Positions 6,344-13,678 of a stretch of 14,331 nucleotides of DNA are shown here, piece by piece. Source of the stretch: Kangiella sp. (GTDB taxonomy: Bacteria; Pseudomonadota; Gammaproteobacteria; Enterobacterales; Kangiellaceae). A program made the position numbers and the translations under genes. The stretch covers positions 27,190-41,520 of the forward strand of contig NVVT01000016.1 of assembly GCA_002733465.1 (NCBI GenBank). Reading direction: 5' to 3'. The notes below the pieces were generated by a model. That model saw only the letters and a list, made by a program, of their open reading frames with translations. It had not been told where the DNA came from and ran no database searches. Numbering within the stretch: the first letter of the stretch is position 1; each line of letters opens with the position of its first letter.

Positions 6344-7711
6344 ATGACAAATTCAAGCTCTCACGAATATGACTATGATTACGTAGCAATAGGCGGAGGC
6401 AGTGGCGGTATAGCATCGATTAATAGAGCCTCTATGTATGGACAAAAATGCGCCATCATAGAAGCAAAAGCACTTGGAGGAACCTGTGTAAATGTAGGTT
6501 GTGTCCCAAAGAAAGTCATGTGGTTTGCGGGGCAAGTAGCGGATGCATTCAAATATGCGCCTGATTACGGTTTTGACGTTACGTTAAAGTCTCACTCATG
6601 GAAAACCCTAGTTGATAATAGAGAAGCGTATATCAGCCGAATTCATGCATCCTACGACAATCTCCTCGAAAAAAATAACATCGATCTAATTAAAGGCTGG
6701 GGAGTGATTCAAGACCCTCATACTATAAAAGTCGGCGATCGTTTAATTACAACCAATAAAATCCTAATTGCCACAGGCGGTGAGCCTAGTATTCCTGAAA
6801 TAGAAGGTAAAGAACACATATTGGATTCAGATGGATTTTTTGCTTTAAAAAGCCAACCTAAAAAAGTGGTTATTGTAGGAGCCGGCTATATCGCGGTAGA
6901 ACTTGCTGGATTATTAAATGCGCTAGGTAGCGAAACTCATCTTGTTGTAAGAAAAGATGATCCGCTTAGAGAGTTTGACCCAATCATCAGAGAAACTTTG
7001 GTCGAGCAGATGCAAGAAGAAGGCATCACTATTCACCGACGCACTCAAATCACTCAACTGGTTAAAAATGATAAAGATCAAATTGAGATAGCAACTAATT
7101 CAAACGCTGATATTCCGAATATGGATGCCGTGATATACGCTATTGGACGCTCGCCAATTACTACCGGTCTCGGGATTGAAAACATTGAACTAGAATTAGA
7201 TGCGCGCGGTTATATCATTACCGATGAATACCAAAACACTTCCATCGAAAACGTTTATGCAGTTGGCGATAACACTGGTAGAGCACAACTTACACCTGTA
7301 GCAGTAGCCGCAGGAAGACGGTTATCAGAACGCTTATTTAATGGCAAAACCCATGAAAAACTCGATTACAACTTAATTCCAACCGTGGTTTTTTCTCATC
7401 CCGCGATTGGGACTATAGGATTAACAGAAGCCGAGGCTAGAGAGCAATATGATGACGATGTAACGGTTTATACCTCGGGTTTTACTGCAATGTACACGGC
7501 GATAACAAAACACCGTCAGCCTACAAAAATGAAATTAGTGTGTGCAGGTGATAATGAAAAAGTAGTCGGAATTCATATTATCGGTTTAGGCGCGGATGAA
7601 ATGCTTCAAGGTTTTGCTGTGGCAGTTAAAATGGGTGCAACTAAAGCAGACTTTGATAATACCGTTGCGATTCATCCTACTTCAGCTGAAGAGTTGGTGA
7701 CTATGCGGTAA
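6344..7711 (+). CDS. gor: Glutathione-disulfide reductase
   Basis: This homodimeric FAD flavoenzyme reduces oxidised glutathione with NADPH in the cytoplasm. The 455-residue protein follows E. coli Gor (450) almost block by block. The FAD dinucleotide motif GGGSGG is at 17-22 and the redox disulfide GGTCVNVGCVPKK at 45-57 (Cys48, Cys53). The NADPH fold is VIVGAGYIAVELAG (176-189), followed by VRKDDPLRE (202-210), whose Arg203 and Arg209 match the residues that select NADPH. YAVGDN is at 305-310, and the C-terminal HPTSAEE at 444-450 contains the catalytic His-Glu pair. The frame opens at a TTG at 6299, but ATG 6344 is chosen because AAGGTG (6330-6335) precedes it and the conserved sequence starts soon after. 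The gene is convergent with the fructosamine-kinase-like gene 21 bases downstream. Confidence 0.97.
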   Translation: MTNSSSHEYDYDYVAIGGGSGGIASINRASMYGQKCAIIEAKALGGTCVNVGCVPKKVMWFAGQVADAFKYAPDYGFDVTLKSHSWKTLVDNREAYISRIHASYDNLLEKNNIDLIKGWGVIQDPHTIKVGDRLITTNKILIATGGEPSIPEIEGKEHILDSDGFFALKSQPKKVVIVGAGYIAVELAGLLNALGSETHLVVRKDDPLREFDPIIRETLVEQMQEEGITIHRRTQITQLVKNDKDQIEIATNSNADIPNMDAVIYAIGRSPITTGLGIENIELELDARGYIITDEYQNTSIENVYAVGDNTGRAQLTPVAVAAGRRLSERLFNGKTHEKLDYNLIPTVVFSHPAIGTIGLTEAEAREQYDDDVTVYTSGFTAMYTAITKHRQPTKMKLVCAGDNEKVVGIHIIGLGADEMLQGFAVAVKMGATKADFDNTVAIHPTSAEELVTMR

Positions 7712-7732
7712 GCTATATAAGATCACAATTAT

Positions 7733-8605
7733 CTAATTAAAATTCAACAATCGAACGATATTTTCTAGCATCGATTTTGATTGTTGAACATAACCACCAC
7801 CGAACATATTGGCGTGATTAAGAATATGATAAAGGTTGTATATCTCTTTTCTTATCGAATAGCCTGAATGAATCGGATAATATTTATGGTAGTGTTCGAA
7901 AAAGTTATTACCTGGACTTCCAAAAAGCTCTAACATCGCTAAATCAACTTCATGGTCAGCATAATAACAAGCAGGATCGTAAATTACCGGTAATCCATTT
8001 CTCAAATAACTAACATTGCCTTGCCATAAATCACCATGAACTAAAGATGGTTTTGGTTGATGTTGATTTAGAAATTCTGAGATACTTACTAACAATCTCT
8101 TTGTTTGACCTAACGAATGAGAAGATTCAATTTTTTTCAACTGCGGTTTTAATCGATAGTTAATAAAAAATTCGCCCCAATTTTCACACCAATTATTTTC
8201 CTGAATATTTAAACCAATAAAATTATCGGATTCAAAACCGAAGCTCGCATGAGTCTTTAAATGGAGATTCGCTAACGCTTTTGCGAACTCAAAAGTATTA
8301 CCTGTTGCAATCATTTCAATAAATTCTAAAACCAAATATGACTTATCTTCAAACACACCTTTAGCGATGACTTTAGGGATTTTAAAGGTTTTACTAGCAA
8401 CAAGAGCATTTAATCCTATGCATTCGGCTGAAAACATACTTTCTAACGTTGATTTATTGATCTTTACGAAGTAGCGATCTTGCTTGTTTGACAAACAATA
8501 CGCTTTATTTATATCTCCGCCGGAAAGAGTTTGGCGAGATTCTGTAGAAAAAAGCAATCCACAATTTTCACTGATCTGATCATCGATCGCGTTCCAAATA
8601 TTCAT
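7733..8605 (-). CDS. Fructosamine-kinase-family protein (YniA-like)
   Basis: Members of this kinase-like family phosphorylate sugar adducts on amines (fructosamines or ribulosamines), which destabilises them and repairs glycated protein; bacterial substrates are mostly unproven. The 290-residue protein shows the glycine-containing opening LSGGDINKAY (27-36), FVKIN with the probable ATP-site Lys48, a Glu at 61, the catalytic loop LVHGDLWQGN (188-197, Asp192) and the metal-binding VIYDPACYYADHEVDLAM (207-224, Asp210). These match E. coli YniA, including the late LLN/FGG segment. A TTG at 8617 is in frame, but ATG 8605 starts MNIWNAI, like YniA's MWQAI, with a weak GAGA upstream. It is convergent with gor and divergent from the lipoprotein gene across 188 AT-rich bases. 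Confidence 0.92.
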   Translation of the reverse strand: MNIWNAIDDQISENCGLLFSTESRQTLSGGDINKAYCLSNKQDRYFVKINKSTLESMFSAECIGLNALVASKTFKIPKVIAKGVFEDKSYLVLEFIEMIATGNTFEFAKALANLHLKTHASFGFESDNFIGLNIQENNWCENWGEFFINYRLKPQLKKIESSHSLGQTKRLLVSISEFLNQHQPKPSLVHGDLWQGNVSYLRNGLPVIYDPACYYADHEVDLAMLELFGSPGNNFFEHYHKYYPIHSGYSIRKEIYNLYHILNHANMFGGGYVQQSKSMLENIVRLLNFN

Positions 8606-8793
8606 ATTTATTCTCAATACGCAGGTTTAATTACATTTTAGGAGCTTTTGACTTTATTGGTTTCAAGAATTAGAGCAAATTATTCAATAAAAATTATCCC
8701 TAAGCAAACTTTTTCAACACAGCTAACGACATAAGAAACATAGCAAGATTAAAATTTAAAATTCTACACTTTAAAATATTACAGGAATTCACC

Positions 8794-9348
8794 ATGTTAA
8801 AAAATCAATCTACAGCCCCTTTACTAGCCATGAGTGCAGCATTCGTCATGTGTATGTTATTAACTGCATGTAAAACTAGCCATGCAACCAATCACTCGTC
8901 AGAATTTTATTCTGGCAAAACGACCTATCATGTTAATGATAAAACCTTCACTTATGATCAATTAACCGAAAGCCAAAAGAAAGATATTCTAGAGATGGAA
9001 AAAAGTCTAGAAAAACTCGAAGTGGCTATAGACGTTGATAGTGAGGCTATGGAATTGTGGGCAGAGAAGATGGAGCTTGTTGCTGAGGATATGGAAGATG
9101 AAGCTGAGAAGCTTGAAGATTCTTTAGATAATCTTGAGTTTGACGGCCGTTCTATTAATGTTAATGAAATAACTAAGAAAATAGAAGTCGCGACAAGAAA
9201 AATGGCAGTCAAAATGAGAGTTTTAGAAACCAAAATGAGAGCGATGGAAACGGCAATGCCAAGTATCAATAGCGCGAAAATAGAAGCGATTAAGAGGAAA
9301 GCCGAAGAGTACAAAGATTTACTGATTGAAATTTCGGAATCTATTTAG
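8794..9348 (+). CDS. Coiled-coil lipoprotein, methionine/charge-rich, unknown function
   Basis: This 184-residue predicted lipoprotein is not a family I recognise. A hydrophobic signal ends in the lipobox LLTAC with lipidated Cys26; Lys27 and Thr28 follow, so outer-membrane sorting is expected (no Asp at +2). After a short polar stretch (27-57), two long helices are suggested. Residues 58-115 are acidic and contain a near-perfect heptad run, MELWAEK / MELVAED / MEDEAEK / LEDSLDN (86-113). Residues 124-155 are basic and keep a 3-4 spacing of core residues at Met137, Met141, Leu144, Met148, Met151 and Met155. FDGRSINVN (116-124) would be the turn. An antiparallel helical hairpin of opposite charge is inferred. 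AGGA (8782-8785) precedes ATG 8794. It may resemble YggN-like or BlaR-associated periplasmic coiled-coil proteins, but only loosely. Its stop is 3 bases from that of the convergent GFA gene. Confidence 0.8.
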   Translation: MLKNQSTAPLLAMSAAFVMCMLLTACKTSHATNHSSEFYSGKTTYHVNDKTFTYDQLTESQKKDILEMEKSLEKLEVAIDVDSEAMELWAEKMELVAEDMEDEAEKLEDSLDNLEFDGRSINVNEITKKIEVATRKMAVKMRVLETKMRAMETAMPSINSAKIEAIKRKAEEYKDLLIEISESI

Positions 9349-9351
9349 TAT

Positions 9352-9783
9352 TTAATCAGTACCGCTTTGTAAGACCTCGAGAAACTCTTCTAAGTCAGGC
9401 ATGGTTTTATAATGCATTCCACTAACTGGGATTTCTGCCCAGTCAGCTTTTGAATCGGTATAGATATGCGCGACAATCAACAACTTATCATCGCCATCTA
9501 ATAGTCCAGCAGGGATCCATTGGTAATCTGAATCACGTAGTTTGTTTGGAACAGGGGATCCGCAACTCGAACAAAAATTTGAAGAAAACCCGCTATCCTT
9601 TTTATAATAAGTAATTTTATCTTCACTCGATATCCAGGAAAAAGAAGTTAGATCGACTATAGTTGCAGTGTTAGAAGCCGAGCCTCCTTGTTTTCGACAA
9701 AGCTTGCAGTGGCACTGATATAAATTAGGTGTTTTTCCTTTCAACTTAAACTGAACTTGTCCGCAAATACATTTTCCAATCAT
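9352..9783 (-). CDS. GFA/CENP-V-domain zinc protein
   Basis: This 143-residue single-domain protein belongs to the family named after the glutathione-dependent formaldehyde-activating enzyme. It shows the full zinc-ligand set: CxC at Cys5/Cys7, CHCKLC at 24-29 (Cys24, Cys26, Cys29) and CxxC at Cys71/Cys74. Many family members have no demonstrated enzyme activity, so formaldehyde handling here is not established. It is the last gene of the minus-strand run, 27 bases after the transporter-acyltransferase gene, so co-transcription is likely. AGGA stands 8 bases before ATG 9783. Its stop is 3 bases from the stop of the convergent lipoprotein gene, which leaves no room for a terminator outside the coding sequences. 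Confidence 0.9.
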   Translation of the reverse strand: MIGKCICGQVQFKLKGKTPNLYQCHCKLCRKQGGSASNTATIVDLTSFSWISSEDKITYYKKDSGFSSNFCSSCGSPVPNKLRDSDYQWIPAGLLDGDDKLLIVAHIYTDSKADWAEIPVSGMHYKTMPDLEEFLEVLQSGTD

Positions 9784-9810
9784 AATAATATTCCTAAGTT
9801 TCTGCTCTTA

Positions 9811-11706
9811 TTACGCACATTTCAATATTAAAACTTGTTCTTGTAAATACTCGCTAGTCACATTTTCAGCAGGAATTAAATCGCCTACTACCAGTTCAAT
9901 TTTGGAATAGAATCTTTTAGGTAAGCCTTTCATCGCTTCACCGCCAGAACGGCTAAACCAACTGCCCCAAAGTCCTTTAAGCGCCATTGGTACGACAGGC
10001 ACTGGTGTTCTTGCAATGATTTTTTCGATGCCCTGTTTAAATTCACCCAATTCACCATTGGCGGTCAGCTTGCCTTCAGGGAATATACAAACTACTTCAC
10101 CTTGCTCTAACGCTTCAGCAATTTGATCAAAGGCTCTATCTTTCATTTCTGCATCTTCATGAGCGGGGGCAATTGGGATTGCACCTATAATTTTAAAGAA
10201 ACCACCAACGATTGGCATTTTAAAGATTCGATGATCCATAACAAAACGAACATTTCGTTTACAGTATCCACCAATAATTAATGCATCAACAAAACTGACA
10301 TGGTTACAAACTAAAACACAACCGTCTTTTTTAGGAATTGAACTTAAATTTAATTGTCTCATTCGGTAAAGTGTATTGATTAAACACCAAGTTATAAATC
10401 GAGTAATAAATTCTGGCGCTTTGGAGAAAACATAAATCGCAACAAAGATGTTAATGATACCTGTAACAAGAAAGATTTCTGGTATTGAAAAATCAAAGGC
10501 CAGCAGAATCATTGCAAATAAGCCTGACACCACCATAAAAAGAGCATTCATTATATTATTACTTGCTATAATTCTAGACAAAAATTCCTTTTCGCTTCGT
10601 TGTTGCAAAAGCGCGTAAAGCGGAACGGTGAATATTCCTCCGAAAATGCCTATGCATATAAAATCAATTAATACATGGAGGCTCCCAGATATATTCAAAA
10701 ACTCAACCCAATTGTAAGTAGCTTGCAACCCTGAACTAGTATTTGCGAAATATAAATCAATTGCGAAAACACTTAACCCAATTGCTCCAATAGGAACTAA
10801 TCCAATTTCAATACGACCTCCAGATAGTTTTTCGCAAAGTATTGATCCAATTGCTATTCCAATTGAAAAAGTCGCTAAGACCAAAATCGCCACGGAGCCT
10901 GTTCCTGCTAAAGTATACTGGGTATAAGAAATAATCTGAGCTAAAAAAACTGCGCCATAAAACCAAAACCAAGAAATTCCTAAGACCGCCAAGAAAACCA
11001 CCTTATTTGTACCTAAGAAACGTAGATTAGTAATTGTTTCCGAGTACAAATTCCAATTTATTTTTAGAGTTGGTGCTACGGCTGGTGTATGAGGAATTGA
11101 GCGACTAATCCAATAACCTAGGATGGAAAATATAAGCAGAGTTCCTGATAACCATAACGCTGAATCCCCAAGTTCACCGAGAGCCCCACCAACAATTGTG
11201 CCAATCAAAATAGCAAGAAATGTACTTGATTCAATTAGACCGTTACCGCCAACCAATTCGTCCTCTTCTAAATGCTGAGGTAACAATCCATATTTAATCG
11301 GCCCAAAAATAGTAGATTGAGTTCCCATCAAAAATAAAACGCCTATTAGTAATTCAAAATTATTTAGGTATAAACCTAACGTGGCTAAAGCCATGATAAA
11401 TATTTCGGCAATTTTTACGAAACGAATGCTTCTGGATTTTTCAAACTTTTCTGCAATTTGTCCCGATGTTGCAGAAAATAATAGAAAAGGTAATATGAAA
11501 ACAATAGCAGCTGCCGTAACTAGTAATTTATTATTCATTCCAAACGCACTAACGCTTTGAAAACCAATCATAATAACTAAAGCATTTTTAAATACATTAT
11601 CGTTTAGTGCACCTAAAGTTTGAGTTAAGAAAAATGGTAAAAACCGCCGTTCTTTTAAAAGCGCGAACTGATTTGGTTCTTTAGTCATATTTATTTGTTT
11701 AGACAT
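9811..11706 (-). CDS. LplT-type MFS transporter fused to PlsC-type acyltransferase
   Basis: This is a 631-residue inner-membrane fusion. Residues 1-428 form a major-facilitator domain with about 11-12 hydrophobic segments and the LplT-like opening FFLTQTLGALNDNVFKNAL (25-43). Residues 440-631 are a lysophospholipid/glycerophosphate acyltransferase domain with NHVSFVD (468-474; His469 and Asp474 form the HX4D catalytic pair) and FPEG (542-545). In E. coli the lysophospholipid flippase LplT and the acyltransferase Aas are separate, and Aas also carries an acyl-ACP synthetase domain. That third domain is absent here and no AMP-binding gene lies nearby, so acyl chains would have to come from another synthetase or directly from acyl-ACP or acyl-CoA. 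The likely role is flipping lysophospholipid inward and re-acylating it. GGA lies upstream of ATG 11706. The gene follows the hydrolase by 58 bases and precedes the GFA gene. Confidence 0.88.
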   Translation of the reverse strand: MSKQINMTKEPNQFALLKERRFLPFFLTQTLGALNDNVFKNALVIMIGFQSVSAFGMNNKLLVTAAAIVFILPFLLFSATSGQIAEKFEKSRSIRFVKIAEIFIMALATLGLYLNNFELLIGVLFLMGTQSTIFGPIKYGLLPQHLEEDELVGGNGLIESSTFLAILIGTIVGGALGELGDSALWLSGTLLIFSILGYWISRSIPHTPAVAPTLKINWNLYSETITNLRFLGTNKVVFLAVLGISWFWFYGAVFLAQIISYTQYTLAGTGSVAILVLATFSIGIAIGSILCEKLSGGRIEIGLVPIGAIGLSVFAIDLYFANTSSGLQATYNWVEFLNISGSLHVLIDFICIGIFGGIFTVPLYALLQQRSEKEFLSRIIASNNIMNALFMVVSGLFAMILLAFDFSIPEIFLVTGIINIFVAIYVFSKAPEFITRFITWCLINTLYRMRQLNLSSIPKKDGCVLVCNHVSFVDALIIGGYCKRNVRFVMDHRIFKMPIVGGFFKIIGAIPIAPAHEDAEMKDRAFDQIAEALEQGEVVCIFPEGKLTANGELGEFKQGIEKIIARTPVPVVPMALKGLWGSWFSRSGGEAMKGLPKRFYSKIELVVGDLIPAENVTSEYLQEQVLILKCA

Positions 11707-11764
11707 ATTCTTTTTCCAATTGAATTTTCAAAGCAAGTTACTTCTAAATGTAAATTAACGTTTT

Positions 11765-12478
11765 TTATTCAGACTCATGCATTCCATTTACAAAACAACC
11801 ATTTCTAAGGAAATGGATACTTTGTTCGATAAGCTGACTATCCCACATCATAAAGGAGTGATGCAAGGGCATTACAAGAAAGTCTGACATATTGCTACAT
11901 TGGGTACTAGATATCTCTACTACGCCATCTCCTGGCGCGTTGGCACTCGCTTTTTTGTAAAACCATGTCACCGGAATCCAAGGGGTAAATGGCTTATTTC
12001 CGGCGATAATACCCGTTTCTATGCTTGGCTCAGGCAAGTTCGCAATTAGTTGGCTATTGGGGACTAATTCGATGCTCACTTTGGGAGTAAGGTGTTTAAG
12101 AATGGGATGTTCAGTCATGAATTTTGCTATCGAAGTCCCTTTGTTGGGAGTACCAAGCATCACACATCGGGAATTGTCTAGGCAAGTTGTGCCCTTTTCT
12201 AACCATTGTTCTCTATTTGCTAACAAGCCTCTGATCATCAACCCACCAAACGAATGTCCAATAAAATGAACTGGTAAATCAGGATTGATCTGTGCTTTAA
12301 CTGAGCTAATAAGCTGAGAAAGAATGGATTCAAAATCATCAAAGTGACTTGGATATCCAATATTAAAAACATTAAATCCTTCTCTTATCAAACAAGACTC
12401 AAGCTTTTTCATGCTTCTAGGCGAGCGACCTAAACCATGTAACACTATGACTTGCTGGTTATCAGCTGATTTATTCAT
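11765..12478 (-). CDS. Alpha/beta-hydrolase (lipase/esterase-like)
   Basis: This 237-residue serine hydrolase is without a signal peptide, so probably cytoplasmic. VIVLHGLGRSPRSM (10-23) supplies the oxyanion-hole His-Gly, HFIGHSFGG (71-79) holds nucleophile Ser76, LGTPNKGTSIAKF (108-120) is the lipase-type strand after the nucleophile elbow, GDGVVEISST (183-192) gives probable acid Asp184, and LHHSFM (205-210) gives the catalytic His206 or His207. The pattern matches triacylglycerol-lipase/PGAP1-like hydrolases. The substrate is not determinable from sequence, but its position immediately before an LplT-PlsC fusion suggests a lipid or acyl ester. AGGG (complement of 12486-12489) precedes ATG 12478, and this site abuts the end of the large inverted repeat. 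Confidence 0.85.
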   Translation of the reverse strand: MNKSADNQQVIVLHGLGRSPRSMKKLESCLIREGFNVFNIGYPSHFDDFESILSQLISSVKAQINPDLPVHFIGHSFGGLMIRGLLANREQWLEKGTTCLDNSRCVMLGTPNKGTSIAKFMTEHPILKHLTPKVSIELVPNSQLIANLPEPSIETGIIAGNKPFTPWIPVTWFYKKASANAPGDGVVEISSTQCSNMSDFLVMPLHHSFMMWDSQLIEQSIHFLRNGCFVNGMHESE

Positions 12479-12489
12479 ATTAAAACCCT

Positions 12490-12703
12490 AAATCTCCCCT
12501 AACCCCTCGGCAATTGCTCCATGCATTGCTCTATTATGTTACATCCATGTAACTATCTTCGCAAAGAGGGGGACCAAAACCATAAAAATCTTCTTCGAGA
12601 AAGAGTTAAGTTGACTTTCACCTCCCCCTTTGCGAAGGTCGTTACATGGATGTAACTTAGTAGAACAATGCAGGAGCAATTGTCGGGGGACTGAGGGGGA
12701 TTT
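12490..12703. repeat. 214-base imperfect palindrome (paired REP-like units or MITE)
   Basis: Two arms, 12490-12573 and 12623-12703, are inverted copies that differ at about a dozen positions plus two short indels, separated by a 49-base spacer. Each arm has its own substructure: C-rich outer end, CAATTG, TGCATTG, the palindrome GTTACATCCATGTAAC (12538-12553; partner GTTACATGGATGTAAC at 12641-12656), then CTTCGCAAAG and a G-run that can pair with the arm's own C-rich end. The element fills nearly all the space between tatD's stop (4 bases away) and the hydrolase's ribosome-binding site. TA lies at both ends (12489-12490 and 12703-12704), which fits a TA target duplication but is also just part of the symmetry. 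It encodes no protein. As transcribed RNA it would form long stems, so it may end or stabilise tatD transcripts. Confidence 0.85.
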
Positions 12704-12707
12704 ATCT

Positions 12708-13541
12708 TTAGAATCTAAATAACTTCTCAGTATTCGAATACCATCTTTCAGCTAACTCCACTAATTCTTGATCCCTTGCTCGAGCAATAGTTTCTGCTAT
12801 ATGCGGTAAATACTGCGGTAAATTTCGACTACTTTTAGGTTTTGCTCTAAGCTCTTTGGGTAAATCTCTAGGTAAAAGATAAGGTGCATCTGTTTCCAAC
12901 AAAAGACGATCGCTTGGTATTAAATGAACATTATTATATAAATCTACACCTCGTCTTTCATCGCAAATCCACCCAGTTATCCCGATAAATAAACCCAGAT
13001 CAAGATACGCTTGCATATGTTCAACTTCACCAGTAAAACAATGCACTACACCACCGTTTAATTTCGGAGCATATTTTTTTAATAACTTATATTGAGCCTC
13101 AAAGGCATCTCTTTCATGTAAAAAAACGGGTTTCTGGCACTCAACCGCCAATTCTAATTGCTGTTCAAACACTCTCAATTGATCTTGTTCAGGTGAAAAA
13201 TTACGATTGAAGTCTAAACCGCACTCCCCCACGGCCACCACTTGAGGATCTTTAAGCAAACCACGTAATTCTTCCAAATCTGATAATTGAAAGTCTTTTG
13301 CATCGTGTGGATGGCATCCAGCTGTCGAGTAAAGGTTGTGTGGGAAATCCTTGGTTAACTGTAAAGCCTTTTTGCTTTCAGCTAGATTAGTCCCGGTTAC
13401 AATCTGTTTAACTACACCATTCTTTTCAGCTTCTTTGATAATGACGGTTCGATCTTTATCAAAACGTTTATTGGTTAGATTAACTCCTATATCGATATAT
13501 TTAAGCTGAGCTTTCGTTTGAGTAGACAATTGATTGACCAT
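12708..13541 (-). CDS. tatD: TatD-family metal-dependent hydrolase (3'-5' DNase type)
   Basis: TatD proteins are cytoplasmic TIM-barrel metallohydrolases; E. coli TatD acts as a 3'-5' exonuclease linked to DNA repair. The 277-residue sequence has YIDIGVNLT (15-23), the TatD variant of the usual HxH opening, then TAGCHPHD (73-80), GECGLDFNRNFS (105-116, Glu106), FLHERDA (140-146, His142), GVVHCFTG (164-171, His167), GITGWICDERRG (187-198) and LLETDAPYLLPRDL (214-227, Asp218), which together supply the metal ligands. DIGVNL and GWICDERRG assign it to TatD proper rather than the YcfH or YjjV paralogues. It is not next to tatABC here. ATG 13541 has a distant AAGGAA (about 14 bases away), so the start is slightly uncertain. 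It leads the minus-strand run but is separated from the hydrolase by the large palindrome. Confidence 0.94.
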   Translation of the reverse strand: MVNQLSTQTKAQLKYIDIGVNLTNKRFDKDRTVIIKEAEKNGVVKQIVTGTNLAESKKALQLTKDFPHNLYSTAGCHPHDAKDFQLSDLEELRGLLKDPQVVAVGECGLDFNRNFSPEQDQLRVFEQQLELAVECQKPVFLHERDAFEAQYKLLKKYAPKLNGGVVHCFTGEVEHMQAYLDLGLFIGITGWICDERRGVDLYNNVHLIPSDRLLLETDAPYLLPRDLPKELRAKPKSSRNLPQYLPHIAETIARARDQELVELAERWYSNTEKLFRF

Positions 13542-13638
13542 TTAAGTAGAATTTCCTTCAGTTTTCCGATTGCATCACATTGCTCCAAAATTATTAGAAC
13601 AATATAAAGAACTCACCTTTTTTTAAACGAAAATAAGC

Positions 13639-13644
13639 TATACT
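13639..13644 (+). promoter_or_regulatory. Possible -10 element of the GST-family gene
   Basis: TATACT matches five of six -10 consensus bases. Transcription would begin near 13651, about 28 bases before the GTG start. The -35 position is poor (about CCTTTT at 13616-13621), so this is a weak call, supported mainly by its place in the divergent space between tatD and the GST-family gene. Confidence 0.3.
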
Positions 13645-13678
13645 AAAACCACTTCAAAAGAGTCAATTTGGTGATCCT

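Noticed and set aside
6237..6416. N-terminal 60-codon extension of prlC upstream of ATG 6236
   Set aside because: It overlaps gor's start and the gor promoter, has no resemblance to the family, and the family's usual opening (MTNPLL-like) begins exactly at 6236.
8958..9314. 118-codon minus-strand open frame, hydrophobic and serine-rich
   Set aside because: It lies wholly antisense to the lipoprotein gene. Its Ser/Ile/Leu-rich composition is the mirror of the acidic Lys/Glu heptads on the other strand, and there is no ribosome-binding site.
12021..12269. 82-codon plus-strand open frame
   Set aside because: Antisense to the alpha/beta-hydrolase, whose catalytic motifs are encoded by the opposite strand over the same bases.
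12479..12707. Intrinsic terminator for tatD
   Set aside because: The palindrome is much longer than a terminator stem, has a 49-base spacer and no T-run follows on the minus strand, so a repeat element is the better description, although it may still affect transcript ends.
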